From: Bradyrhizobium arachidis
GTDB taxonomy: Bacteria; Pseudomonadota; Alphaproteobacteria; Rhizobiales; Xanthobacteraceae
Reading direction: 5' to 3'
Length of the DNA stretch: 64,000 nt
Assembly: GCF_024758505.1 (NCBI RefSeq)
Contig: NZ_CP077970.1
Location: 5,084,001 to 5,148,000, forward strand
Shown here: positions 33,703 to 42,466 of the stretch, piece after piece
Layout of the letters: each line of letters begins with the position of its first letter
Numbering within the stretch: position 1 is the first letter of the stretch
The notes under the pieces: model-generated
The model's input: only the letters and a program-made list of their open reading frames with translations
Database searches by the model: none
Told to the model about the DNA's origin: nothing
Position numbers and translations under genes: made by a program

Positions 33703-33732
33703 AAAGAAGCCCCGGCCAAGCCGGGGCTTTTG
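33703..33732 (+). terminator. Rho-independent terminator after porin gene 6
   Basis: AAGAAGCCCCGGC and GCCGGGGCTTTTG form a near-perfect hairpin. It lies between convergent porin genes 6 and 7 and can serve both strands. Confidence 0.85.
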
Positions 33733-33783
33733 AATTTGGGCAGTGATCGTCTTTTGTAGCTGCTTGGTCGTTCGTTGACACAC

Positions 33784-34554
33784 TCAGTAACGCGCGACGA
33801 CGGGCGAGCCGAACTTGTAGCTCGCGCGGACCACAGCCCACTGAATGTCGCGGGGCTTTGCGTCGAACGCGTAGGTACCTGCCGCCGTGCCGGCGAGCTG
33901 GTAGGTCTGGTTGACGAAAGCGGCGTAGTTGTACTCGACGCCGACGATCCAGTTAGGGGTGATGCCGTATTCCCAGCCGGCACCGACGGTCCAGCCGTTG
34001 GCCCAGTGCGTCTGACCGCCATTGCCGGTCACCGGAACATTGTCGACGACCGAGAGGCGATTGTTCGCGCCGGCATAGCCGCCCTTGGCGTAGAACAGGT
34101 TGTTGTTCACGGCGAAGCCGGCGCGACCGACGATCGTCGCCAGCACGTTGGTGCGCCAGCTGAACACGTCGTCACCGGCACCGAATGCCGTGTTCACCAC
34201 CGTGCCCTTGTTGTCGAGCCCCGAGATCGTCCCTTCGAGGCCGAACACGAAGTTGTTGGCCTGCCAGTTGTAGCCGATCTGCGCGCCACCCATGATGCCG
34301 GAGCCGCGCTGACGATAGCCCTGGCCGGGCGCGAGATCGCCGAACAGCGTCGTGTTGGCGCTGTTGATCCACTGCTGATTGGTCCAGGCGCCGCCGATAT
34401 GGCCGCCGACATAGAAGCCCGTCCAGTTGAACAGCGGCTCGGCATAAGCCGGCGCCTTCACATAAGGCCGCGCCGCGAGATCGGCGGCGGAAGCAGCGCC
34501 CGCCGTAACGAGAGCGGTCGTGCAGGCGAAGGCAGCAATCAACTTGGAACGCAT
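33784..34554 (-). CDS. Outer-membrane beta-barrel (Omp25/Omp31-like) protein
   Basis: A 256-residue protein with a signal peptide (MRSKLIAAFACTTALVTAG, cleavage after ASA), mature start ADLAARPYVKAPAYAEPLFNWTGFYVGGHIGG, an eight-stranded barrel and C-terminus GSPVVARY. It has Phe, not Cys, in WTGFY, as in array member 1, and its TIVGRAGFAVNNNLFYAKGGYAG segment fits the classical Omp31 group. It is on the opposite strand to the array and is a separate lineage. Start at 34554 is fixed by the signal peptide; the frame is open to 34680. Confidence 0.88.
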   Translation of the reverse strand: MRSKLIAAFACTTALVTAGAASAADLAARPYVKAPAYAEPLFNWTGFYVGGHIGGAWTNQQWINSANTTLFGDLAPGQGYRQRGSGIMGGAQIGYNWQANNFVFGLEGTISGLDNKGTVVNTAFGAGDDVFSWRTNVLATIVGRAGFAVNNNLFYAKGGYAGANNRLSVVDNVPVTGNGGQTHWANGWTVGAGWEYGITPNWIVGVEYNYAAFVNQTYQLAGTAAGTYAFDAKPRDIQWAVVRASYKFGSPVVARY

Positions 34555-34745
34555 AGTACACCCCGTTTCTTTGATGGGCGCACGCTCACAGACAGTTCTT
34601 ACTAAAATTGGAATCAAGAAAGTTAAGCCGCGGGATCGACGGCAAGCGCGCTTCGAATCCGTTCGCGCTGTTGCTCGCAAGCAACGTTCAGCGCGAACTT
34701 AACGCGCCGTTATCCCTACCGAATTGCTGCGTTTACGTCGCCGTA

Positions 34746-36005
34746 TTACGAAGCCTTGGCGACCGGCGAATGCACGTGCTCCGGCCGCACGCCGAGCGCA
34801 ATGAAGCGCGCAGGGATTCCCTGCAGCCAGGGCAGCGCGGTGATCAGGCGCACGATCAGCGGCACCTTGAGCGGTTCGTTGCCGTGCCTGAGCGCGCCGC
34901 TGATGATGTTGTTCTGTACGACCATTTGCATGCGCTGCGTCATCTTCACCGGAAATTCGCGGCGGCGCCGCACGGCATCGAGCTCGTCTTCGGATGGACA
35001 GCCGTTCCGGATCTTGTCGCTGAGCAAATTGGCGGTCGCGACCGCATCCTGCACGGCGAGATTGACGCCGACACCGCCGACCGGCGACATCGCGTGCGCG
35101 GCATCGCCGATGCACAAGAGCCCCGGCCGCGTCCAACGCTTCAGGCGATTGATCGCAACGGTCAGCAGCTTGACGTCGTCCCAGCTCTTGACGTCAGTGA
35201 TCCCGGATTTGAGGATCGGCGCCATGCGGACGACGTCGTCGAGCAAGGATTGAAGCCCCCTCGCCTTCAAGGTCTCGTATTGCCCCTTGGCGATGACATA
35301 GGCGCATTGCCAGTAATCGCCGCGATCGAAGGTGATCATCATCTTGCCCGGCTCGACGCGGGCGAACACGTTCTCGGTCTCGTCGCCCTTGCGCGCGGCG
35401 CGAAACCACAGCACGTCCATCGGCGCACCGATCTCCTCGACCTCAAGGCCGGCCCGCGCGCGCACCGTCGAGTGACGGCCGTCGCAGGCGATGGTGAGAT
35501 CGGCTTCGATGTCGATGGGCCCGTCCGGCGTGTTGGCTCGCACGCCGGCAATCGTATCGCCGCGGCGGAGCAGGTCGACGGCCTCCGTGCTCATCATGAC
35601 CTTGAGCGAGGGAAAACGCTGGCCCTGTTCGCGCAGGAAATTCAAAAAGTCCCATTGCGGCATGAAGGCGATGAACGGGTACTTTGTGTCGAGCCGGGCG
35701 AGATCGGCGATCCGCACCGGCGTCCCGCCGAACATGCCGTCCATCTTCTGCAGGCGCTGATGCGGCAGCTTGAGGAAGCCGTCGATCAGGCCGAGCTCGT
35801 CCATCACCTGAAGCGTCGAGGGATGCACGGTATCGCCGCGAAAGTCGCGGAAGAAGTCGGCGTGCTTCTCCAGCACCACGACGTCGATGCCGGCGCGTCC
35901 GAGGAGATAGCCGAGCATCATGCCGGCCGGCCCGCCGCCGACGATGCAGCAACGGACTTTTACGGAGCGTGTGGCGGGTTGTTGCTCTGACCTGGTTGCA
36001 TCCAT
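34746..36005 (-). CDS. FAD-dependent monooxygenase/oxidoreductase (UbiH/PHBH fold)
   Basis: A 419-residue class A flavoprotein. The dinucleotide motif is CCIVGGGPAGMM, the DG motif is ACDGRHSTVRARAG and the GD motif is CIGDAAHAMSPVGGVGVNLAVQDA. The family hydroxylates aromatic or quinone substrates with NAD(P)H and O2; the substrate cannot be inferred, and the ubiquinone pathway is only one possibility. The gene is alone, 190 bp from the porin-like gene start on the same strand, and its 5' side borders a palindromic repeat. Confidence 0.85.
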   Translation of the reverse strand: MDATRSEQQPATRSVKVRCCIVGGGPAGMMLGYLLGRAGIDVVVLEKHADFFRDFRGDTVHPSTLQVMDELGLIDGFLKLPHQRLQKMDGMFGGTPVRIADLARLDTKYPFIAFMPQWDFLNFLREQGQRFPSLKVMMSTEAVDLLRRGDTIAGVRANTPDGPIDIEADLTIACDGRHSTVRARAGLEVEEIGAPMDVLWFRAARKGDETENVFARVEPGKMMITFDRGDYWQCAYVIAKGQYETLKARGLQSLLDDVVRMAPILKSGITDVKSWDDVKLLTVAINRLKRWTRPGLLCIGDAAHAMSPVGGVGVNLAVQDAVATANLLSDKIRNGCPSEDELDAVRRRREFPVKMTQRMQMVVQNNIISGALRHGNEPLKVPLIVRLITALPWLQGIPARFIALGVRPEHVHSPVAKAS

Positions 36006-36121
36006 GATCCGGTTTCACTGGCACTTCGATCCGCAACAGGATTGTAGCGCCGGCTCGCGTTACGCATAGGCCGAATTTGACAAAGCTCAGCGCTTCTCCA
36101 GCCTCGGGTGCAACTGCCTGC

Positions 36122-36256
36122 CCCGTCATCCTGAGGTGCCGGAGCGTAGCGGAGGCCTCGAAGGATGCGCGGCCCGGCTGCAGCCCGGCCGTTCATCCTT
36201 CGAGGCTCGCCCTGCGGTGCACTTGCACCGCAGAACTCGCACCTCAGGATGACGGG
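36122..36256. repeat. Intergenic palindromic repeat (CCCGTCATCCTGAGG family)
   Basis: Outer arms CCCGTCATCCTGAGGTGC and GCACCTCAGGATGACGGG are perfect complements; inner arms CTCGAAGGATG and CATCCTTCGAGG form a second stem. This composite palindrome lies between the FAD monooxygenase start and the caspase gene stop, and resembles repeats scattered through genomes of this family. Confidence 0.8.
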
Positions 36257-36289
36257 TCGAGCGGAGCGTCGACCGCGGCTGAAAGACAA

Positions 36290-37855
36290 TCAATTATTGC
36301 TGCGGTTGGCCGTGCGAAAGCTCTTGATCTCGGACACGCTGCCGTCGCGATAGGTCAACTCGACCGAGATGAATTGCGTGGATGGCGCGAGCTTCTGGTA
36401 GAGCGCGGCGTTGTAGGGGATCGCGCTCGGGTCGCGCATGTCGCAGGGCGGCATGGTGAGGACCTGATTGGGGACCGCGCTGTCGATGCCGATCTTCACC
36501 TCGCGGATCGCGCAGCGATACGACACCAGATGGGTGTAGTAGACCAGGAGCCCGTTGAACTGGCGGAACGACAGCCAGCTGTTGGCGGTCATGTCGAGGA
36601 TTTTGCGCTGGTCGCGGACGAGCGCAGCCTCGGGGTCGAACTTGATCGGGAACGGCCCCTGCATGTCGCCGGAGGCGTCGACATAGCGCACCTGGATCGT
36701 TGCGGCCTGCGCGTCGGAGGGCAGCTCGATCGAGGGATTGGGCATCCGCTTGCGCGTGCGCGAGTCCAGCGTGTCGAGGAAACCGGTCTCGCGGAAGTCG
36801 CCGCTCTCGCCGATGCGCCAGGAAATGCCGAGCGTCGGATCGGCGATCGAGAACACCACGGTCCAGCCGCCATTGTGGCGCGAGAACATCGCGATCGGCG
36901 CGTTGAGGGATTCTTCCTTCGGTGGCTTCAGCGGCGCAACCGGCGGCAGTGCGGCGACCTTCATCGGCGCATCGGCCGGCCGTGCGTTGGCATTCGGTAC
37001 GGACGTGTCCGATGCCATCTTGTCTGGCGCAGGCTTGTCTGACCCAGGCTTGGCCGTACCGCTCAGGAAGACGTCGTCGACCATCTGGTCGAAATAGACC
37101 GGCACCTGCTTGTGCCTCACGGTGTCGGCCAGCTCGCTCACCGTCCTGCGGGTGTGCTGCGCCACCTGCACGAGGTTGACGCCGGGCTGCAGCAGCTCCT
37201 TGGCGAAGGTGCGCGTGAACACCGAATTGGGATTGGCGTCGTCGTTCGACAGGCGATCGAGTGCAGTCTGGCGGGGACCTGCCGAGAAGACCGAGAACAC
37301 GCCTTCGGGCAGTTGCACCATCGGCGCAAGTCCGCCGCCGCCGGCGACCGCGCGCGTGCCGGTGCGCTCGAACGGATTGTTGCGGCAGGCGTCGAACACC
37401 AGGATCGAGGTTCGCGCCTTCTTGTTCTGGAGGCGCTCGACGATACGGTCGGCCAGAATGGAGGAGTCGCGCACCAGCTCCTCCTGGCCCTCGGTCGCCG
37501 CCGGCACGTCCGTCGGCAGCAGATAGTTCTGGCCCGCGATCTCAAAACCGTGGCCGGCGTAGAAAAAGAACGCGGTGTCGCCGGGCTCGATCGCCTTGTC
37601 GAAGGCGAGCAGCGTCTCGGAGAATTGCAGGCGGTTCTGGTTCTCCGCCACCATCACGGTGAAGCCGAGCTGGCGCAGCGTGTCGCCCATGGTGCGGGCG
37701 TCGTTCACGGCCTTCAGCAGCTTTGGGACATTCCTGTACTCGTTGTTGCCGACGACCAGCGCGACGCGCTTTGCGGCCTCCGCGGGAACCGCTGATGCCA
37801 GCAGGCCGGCTGCAACGCCAAGTGACGCCAAGATTCTGGAAAGCCGATGCATCAT
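36290..37855 (-). CDS. Secreted caspase-family (peptidase C14-like) protein
   Basis: A 521-residue protein. Residues 1-28 are a signal peptide (SAVPAEAA). Residues 28-250 form a caspase-like domain: RVALVVGNNEYRNVPKL, the catalytic His102 in FFYAGHGFEI and Cys157 in VFDACRNNPF, plus FSAGPRQTALD and FTRTFAKEL. A proline/alanine-rich linker (about 295-345) leads to a C-terminal domain of about 170 residues that I do not recognise. The His-Cys pair is complete, so peptidase activity is plausible; export suggests a periplasmic role and not a phage-defence effector. The start is one of two adjacent ATGs (37855 or 37852). Confidence 0.88.
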   Translation of the reverse strand: MMHRLSRILASLGVAAGLLASAVPAEAAKRVALVVGNNEYRNVPKLLKAVNDARTMGDTLRQLGFTVMVAENQNRLQFSETLLAFDKAIEPGDTAFFFYAGHGFEIAGQNYLLPTDVPAATEGQEELVRDSSILADRIVERLQNKKARTSILVFDACRNNPFERTGTRAVAGGGGLAPMVQLPEGVFSVFSAGPRQTALDRLSNDDANPNSVFTRTFAKELLQPGVNLVQVAQHTRRTVSELADTVRHKQVPVYFDQMVDDVFLSGTAKPGSDKPAPDKMASDTSVPNANARPADAPMKVAALPPVAPLKPPKEESLNAPIAMFSRHNGGWTVVFSIADPTLGISWRIGESGDFRETGFLDTLDSRTRKRMPNPSIELPSDAQAATIQVRYVDASGDMQGPFPIKFDPEAALVRDQRKILDMTANSWLSFRQFNGLLVYYTHLVSYRCAIREVKIGIDSAVPNQVLTMPPCDMRDPSAIPYNAALYQKLAPSTQFISVELTYRDGSVSEIKSFRTANRSNN

Positions 37856-38045
37856 GGAAGATATCCCGCCGCAGGAGGGTTTTGCGGTCCTGCCGCCGCT
37901 GATGAATAGTCGGTTGAGCCATATCGGGGGTTCAAAAGCCACCCCGGCGTCCCTTTCGGGGGCGCCTTGCCGCATCTTGTTAACTGGCGGGTTCGGCCGG
38001 AATCTGCTCTGTGTTTGACACGATAGCTGTTCATCGAGGTTCTCT
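37856..38045. other. Divergent intergenic region between caspase-like and AraC-type genes
   Basis: About 190 bp separating divergent starts. No operator could be fixed by eye, but an AraC-type regulator next to a divergent gene is a common regulatory pairing. Confidence 0.35.
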
Positions 38046-39002
38046 GTGTATTCCTGGTGTACCGACGAGGTCGAGCCGCAAGACCGCTTCGACTATTGGC
38101 GCGAGGTGCGCTCCAAGGGGCTGTTCGGGGTCACGGCCGAACTGGAGCGCGAGCAGCGGGCGGACTTCTTCGGCGAGTTCTCGCTGCGCCGGGTTGGCGA
38201 GGCCGGTCTCGTCGAATTGCGGGCATCACCTTACCGCGTCGAGCGGAGCGAGGCGGATATCGCTGACGCGCCGGGCGACAGCATCTGCATCTATCAGCAG
38301 CTCGGCGGCGGCGGCTGGTTCGGCGGCCTGCCCGGCGATGATTTTGCCATCGCCAGCGGCTGCTTTGCCACGAGCCACACCGACCTGCCCTATCGCACGG
38401 CCCCGCTGGGCAATGCCGGCTTCCACCTGCGCATCCTGAAGATTCCCGCCGCGCACGTCCCTGCACCGGCAAGGCAGCTCCGTAGCCTCCCGGCGAAGAC
38501 GTTCACGGACGGCACGCTGGCGCCGTTGCTGACATCCTGCTTCACAGATCTCGTCGAGGGCACCGGCACTGAGGATCACGCCGCGCCGCGAGTGCAGGCC
38601 CTGGCCCAACTGGCACTGATCGAGCGCGGCATCGTCAACCAAAACAGCCGCCGCGGACAATTCGCGCTGCGGATCGGCCGCCTGTCGCTGGCGCGGCGGC
38701 TGATCGCGCGGCATCTGCCCAACCCGGAACTGTCTCCTGCCATGGTGGCGGGCCTGCTCGGCGTCTCCGTCCGCCACATGCACATGCTGTTCGAGATGGC
38801 GGACCGGACCTTCTCCCAGACCGTGACCGAGGCCCGCCTGAAGCACAGCCGGCGCCTGCTGATCGAGGCGCCGGAGCGGCTGATTGCCGATATCGCCTTT
38901 GCCAGCGGCTTCGAGAGCCTGGCGACGTTCTACCGTGCCTTCAACTCGGCTTTCGGCATGGCGCCGGGCGATTTCCGGAACCAGCTGGCGGTGTCCGGCT
39001 AG
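38046..39002 (+). CDS. AraC-family transcriptional regulator
   Basis: A 318-residue regulator with an N-terminal AraC-binding-like domain (about 20-190) and a C-terminal double helix-turn-helix (about 215-315): PAMVAGLLGVSVRHMHMLFE for the first helix pair and IADIAFASGFESLATFYRAFNSAFGMAPGDFR for the second. The start codon is GTG at 38046 without a strong ribosome-binding site. It is divergent from the caspase-like gene. Its stop codon lies inside a perfect hairpin. Confidence 0.85.
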   Translation: MYSWCTDEVEPQDRFDYWREVRSKGLFGVTAELEREQRADFFGEFSLRRVGEAGLVELRASPYRVERSEADIADAPGDSICIYQQLGGGGWFGGLPGDDFAIASGCFATSHTDLPYRTAPLGNAGFHLRILKIPAAHVPAPARQLRSLPAKTFTDGTLAPLLTSCFTDLVEGTGTEDHAAPRVQALAQLALIERGIVNQNSRRGQFALRIGRLSLARRLIARHLPNPELSPAMVAGLLGVSVRHMHMLFEMADRTFSQTVTEARLKHSRRLLIEAPERLIADIAFASGFESLATFYRAFNSAFGMAPGDFRNQLAVSG

Positions 39003-39041
39003 GGCTTTCCGATCCGATTTCATCGGATCGGAAAGCCCTAG
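38999..39041 (+). terminator. Palindromic terminator of the AraC-type gene
   Basis: CTAGGGCTTTCCGATCCGAT and its exact complement ending GGAAAGCCCTAG form a 20-bp stem. The stop codon is in the left arm. There is no long T run, so it may act as an RNA-stabilising hairpin or repeat element. Confidence 0.7.
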
Positions 39042-39377
39042 ATTCATGTTTTGACGCGTTTTCTTAGGCGAACCGACACCACTTCGCCGGAAAACGCTTT
39101 GGGGCCTTTCCAGGCCCGAAAAGCCCTGCGTCGCCCGCAATTTGAGCAAAAACCTTAGGGTTTTTAGGGTCTTCCCGCGCCCGCTCCATTGACTTTGGCC
39201 GATTCCGCCCTATGTTCCGGGGCGACGCAGCTCGGTATCGAAGAGCGATTCCTGAGCTTGGCGCTTTGTTCGCGTAAGTCAGCACCCCCAGCTTCTTTGA
39301 GAGCCCGCCGTTTCGGGGTGACACGCGACAGCCTTTATTACCCTCGATTCCGAACGGCGGTTTCGACCAGAGGCTCA
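39042..39377. other. Leader and repeat region upstream of rhlE
   Basis: The left part (39042-39102) contains TTCATGTTTTGACGCGTTTTC and CGCCGGAAAACGCT, the arms of a palindromic intergenic repeat seen in related genomes. The right part holds the candidate rhlE promoter at 39189-39216 and a leader of about 160 bases. No gene is supported. Confidence 0.5.
39189..39216 (+). promoter_or_regulatory. Candidate sigma-70 promoter of rhlE
   Basis: TTGACT and TATGTT are 16 bases apart. Transcription from here would give a leader of about 155 bases, which is typical of cold-inducible RNA helicase genes. Confidence 0.45.
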
Positions 39378-40970
39378 ATGTCCTTTTCCAATCTCGGACT
39401 ATCCGAAAAAGTCCTCGCCGCAGTGGCGGCCACCGGTTACACCAATCCCACCCCCATCCAGGAACAGGCGATTCCTCACGTTCTTGCCCGCAAGGACGTC
39501 CTCGGCATCGCCCAGACCGGCACCGGCAAGACCGCGGCCTTCGTGCTGCCGATGCTCACCATTCTCGAAAAGGGTCGCGCCCGGGCGCGCATGCCGCGCA
39601 CGCTGATCCTCGAGCCGACCCGCGAGCTCGCAGCCCAGGTCAAAGAGAATTTTGACCGCTACGGCGCCGGCCAGAAACTCAACGTCGCCCTCCTGATCGG
39701 CGGCGTCTCGTTCGGCGACCAGGACGCCAAGCTGACACGCGGCGTCGACGTGCTGATCGCCACCCCGGGCCGCCTGCTCGACCATACCGAGCGCGGCGGC
39801 CTCCTGCTCACCGGCGTCGAACTGCTCGTCATCGACGAAGCCGACCGCATGCTGGACATGGGCTTCATCCCCGACATCGAGCGCATCTGCAAGCTCGTCC
39901 CGTTCACGCGGCAGACCCTGTTTTTCACCGCGACCATGCCGCCGGAAATCCGGCGCATCACCGAGGCCTTCCTGCACAATCCGCAAAAGGTCGAGGTCTC
40001 CAAACCCGCCACGACCGCCGTGACCGTCACGCAAGCCCAGGTGCCGGCGGGACGCGAAGCGCACGAGAAGCGCGAATTGCTCCGCCGCCTGCTGCGCGAG
40101 GCCAAGGATCTCAAGAACGCGATCATCTTCTGCAATCGCAAGCGCGAAGTCGCCATCGTTCACAAATCGCTCCAGAAGCACGGTTTCAGCGTCGGCGCAT
40201 TGCATGGCGACATGGATCAGCCGGCACGCATGGCGGCGCTGGATCAGTTCCGCAAGGGCGAGCTGCCGCTGCTGGTCGCCTCCGACGTCGCAGCGCGCGG
40301 CCTCGACATTCCCGAGGTCAGCCACGTCTTCAATTTCGACGTCCCCCACCATGCCGACGATTACGTTCACCGCATCGGCCGTACCGGGCGCGCGGGCCGC
40401 ACCGGCACCGCGATCTCGATCGTGACGCCGCTCGACCAGAAGTCGATGGCCGCGATCGAAAAGCTGATCGGTCAGAACATTCCCCGCGCCGAGGGCGATT
40501 TCGACGTCCACAGCGAAGCCGGCGAGCAGACCGAGCGTCCGCGCGAAGCGCGCGGCGGCCGGGAACGCTCCCGCGGCGGTCGCGGCAGGTCGCAGCGTGG
40601 ACATGATCGTGAACGCAGCCAAGAATCGCGTGAGCAATCGCGTGAGCGTGGTCATGAGCCGCGCGAACGCACGCGCGAGCCGCGTGAGCAGCGCAGCCAC
40701 GAACCGCGTGAACAGCGTGGCCAGGAGGCACGCGAGCGCAATCATGAGCCGCGTGAACGTAACCACGAGCCGCGCGAGCGCAACCACGAGCCCCGGCAAG
40801 CGTCCGGTGGACGCAGGGGTTCGCGTCCGCAGGCCGATACGTCGGGCGTGCCGTCGATCGGTCGTCCCGAACCGCGCCGCTCGCAGCGCCCGGTCGATAC
40901 CGAGCCCGGCGATCACTCGCATCTTCCGGCGTTTCTGCTGCGGCCCGTTCGTACGCCCGCAGGGGCCTAA
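39378..40970 (+). CDS. rhlE: DEAD-box ATP-dependent RNA helicase, RhlE type
   Basis: A 530-residue helicase for ribosome assembly or RNA turnover. The Q motif (GYTNPTPIQEQAIP), Walker A AQTGTGKT, the DEAD box VIDEADRML, FFTATMPP, and HRIGRTGRAGRTG are in place. From about residue 375 onward the tail is low-complexity and basic, with repeated EPRER and NHEPRER units, a likely RNA-binding extension. ATG 39378 fits the conserved MSFSNLGLSEKVL start; the longer frame to 39189 runs through the promoter. A hairpin overlapping the stop probably terminates transcription. Confidence 0.92.
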   Translation: MSFSNLGLSEKVLAAVAATGYTNPTPIQEQAIPHVLARKDVLGIAQTGTGKTAAFVLPMLTILEKGRARARMPRTLILEPTRELAAQVKENFDRYGAGQKLNVALLIGGVSFGDQDAKLTRGVDVLIATPGRLLDHTERGGLLLTGVELLVIDEADRMLDMGFIPDIERICKLVPFTRQTLFFTATMPPEIRRITEAFLHNPQKVEVSKPATTAVTVTQAQVPAGREAHEKRELLRRLLREAKDLKNAIIFCNRKREVAIVHKSLQKHGFSVGALHGDMDQPARMAALDQFRKGELPLLVASDVAARGLDIPEVSHVFNFDVPHHADDYVHRIGRTGRAGRTGTAISIVTPLDQKSMAAIEKLIGQNIPRAEGDFDVHSEAGEQTERPREARGGRERSRGGRGRSQRGHDRERSQESREQSRERGHEPRERTREPREQRSHEPREQRGQEARERNHEPRERNHEPRERNHEPRQASGGRRGSRPQADTSGVPSIGRPEPRRSQRPVDTEPGDHSHLPAFLLRPVRTPAGA

Positions 40971-40998
40971 GGCGCGCAAGGGCGCCTTAGCCTTTTGT
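40968..40998 (+). terminator. Terminator of rhlE
   Basis: CTAAGGCGC and GCGCCTTAG flank AAG, followed by CCTTTTG. The left arm includes the rhlE stop codon TAA. Confidence 0.65.
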
Positions 40999-41000
40999 TT

Positions 41001-41077
41001 GAGCATGATCTCCGCGCAAACGCGTTCGGCGTTTGTCGCGAGGGAAAACCGCTGCACAGTTTTCCGGATCATGCTTT
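41001..41077. repeat. Palindromic repeat, GAGCATGATC family, copy 3
   Basis: Starts GAGCATGATC and ends TTTTCCGGATCATGCTT, with an extra internal GC-rich stem (CGCAAACGCGTTCGGCG). As at phaC, it follows directly on a TAAGGCGC-type terminator hairpin. Confidence 0.8.
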
Positions 41078-41191
41078 GTGAACGGCCGCGGCCCGTATAT
41101 TTACTGGTCGTTCACAAACGTCCTTTAGCCTGACGCCATAATTTAAGCATTGCAGCGGTCGGGTGAAACTGACCGCCGTGGGGAATGTTCA

Positions 41192-42259
41192 GTGGTCAAG
41201 GCGCTCGAAGAACACGAACGCACGATGGCGTTTGCCGAAGTGGCACTTGGCCAGATTCGCTCGCTCCGGCAGACTGCAATCCCCCGCAACTACGAGATCT
41301 GGTACGTCTACGCGACCGGATACAATGCCCCCCTCAACAAGATCATCAACGAGACGCTGGCGCGCAACGGCAAGCTGACCGAAGCCGATCTCGAGCAGAT
41401 CTACGAGACCTATCTCTCCCACATCAAGACCACCGATCGCATCGACAAGGTCGGCGCGCGCGTCATCGGCGAGATCGACGACGTGATGAAGCTGCTCGGC
41501 GATGCGCTCGGCATGTCCGCGGTCTACGATGCCAGCCTGTCGGGCGCGACGCAAAAACTGTCCTCGGCCAAGGGCGCCGAGCAGGTCAAGGCGATCGTGG
41601 AGACGCTGATCAAGTCGACGCGCGAGATGCGCGAGACCAACAAGGCGCTGGAAGACCGCCTGACGCTGTCGAAGAGCGAGATCAGCAATCTCCAGCAGAG
41701 CCTCGAGGCGATCCGCGCCGAGAGCCTGACCGACCCGCTGACGGGCCTCGGCAATCGCAAATATTTCGATCGCATGATCGGCATGGCCGTGCAGAACGCG
41801 CTCGCCGGCGGCGAGCCGCTGTCGCTGCTGCTGTTCGACATCGACCATTTCAAGTCGTTCAATGATTCCTACGGCCATCTCACCGGCGACCAGGTGCTGC
41901 GGCTGGTCGGCCTGTCGCTGAAGCAGACGATCAAGGGCCAGGACATCACCGCACGCTACGGCGGCGAGGAGTTCGCGGTGGTGCTGCCCAACACCGCGCT
42001 GCGCCAGGCGCTCACGGTTGCCGATCACATCCGCCGCGCCGTCATGGCGAAGGAATTGAAGAAGAAGTCGACCGGCGAGATCCTTGGCCGCGTCACCATT
42101 TCGGTCGGCGTCTCCATGCTCAAGGAGGGCGACGACACCTATTCGCTGATCGAACGCGCCGATGCCTGCCTCTACGCCGCCAAGCGCAACGGCCGCAACC
42201 GCGTGATCTGCGAAGTCGATCCGGAATACGTCGCCGAGACACGCAGCCAGGTGGCGTGA
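41192..42259 (+). CDS. GGDEF-domain diguanylate cyclase
   Basis: A 355-residue cytoplasmic protein. Residues about 1-170 are helical with a coiled-coil end and no recognised sensor domain; residues about 180-345 are a GGDEF domain with active-site motif RYGGEEFAVVLP, so it should make cyclic-di-GMP. The position of the inhibitory I-site reads KGQD instead of RxxD, so product inhibition may be weak. GTG 41192 is chosen because GGGG lies upstream; TTG 41150 and ATG 41225 are alternatives. The gene is monocistronic. Confidence 0.85.
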   Translation: MVKALEEHERTMAFAEVALGQIRSLRQTAIPRNYEIWYVYATGYNAPLNKIINETLARNGKLTEADLEQIYETYLSHIKTTDRIDKVGARVIGEIDDVMKLLGDALGMSAVYDASLSGATQKLSSAKGAEQVKAIVETLIKSTREMRETNKALEDRLTLSKSEISNLQQSLEAIRAESLTDPLTGLGNRKYFDRMIGMAVQNALAGGEPLSLLLFDIDHFKSFNDSYGHLTGDQVLRLVGLSLKQTIKGQDITARYGGEEFAVVLPNTALRQALTVADHIRRAVMAKELKKKSTGEILGRVTISVGVSMLKEGDDTYSLIERADACLYAAKRNGRNRVICEVDPEYVAETRSQVA

Positions 42260-42274
42260 CGTCTCCTCAGCTGC

Positions 42275-42412
42275 CGTAGGGTGGGCAAAGCTCCCGGCAT
42301 CGCTCGAAGAGCGAGACGGAAGCGTGCCCACCGCATCTGCGGCACGTGGAGAGATGGTGGGCACGCAATGCCTTCGCTCTTCGAGCGATGGCTTCGCTTT
42401 GCCCACCCTACG
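42275..42412. repeat. Intergenic palindromic repeat (CGTAGGGTGGGCAAAG family), complete copy
   Basis: Outer arms CGTAGGGTGGGCAAAG and CTTTGCCCACCCTACG are exact complements; inner sequences CGCTCGAAGAGCGA and TCGCTCTTCGAGCGA form a second stem. A half-copy with the same start is at 53721-53779. Confidence 0.85.
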
Positions 42413-42466
42413 TACCGCCTTCTTAGCTGACCGCTTCTTGGCGGCTTGCTTCTTCGAGACGACCTT

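Noticed and set aside
36290..39002. Caspase-like gene as part of a phage-defence module
   Set aside because: The protein has a signal peptide and stands beside ordinary metabolic and regulatory genes; no other defence genes are near.
41001..41077. Insertion sequence end
   Set aside because: Palindromes are intergenic repeats without a transposase frame or target duplication.
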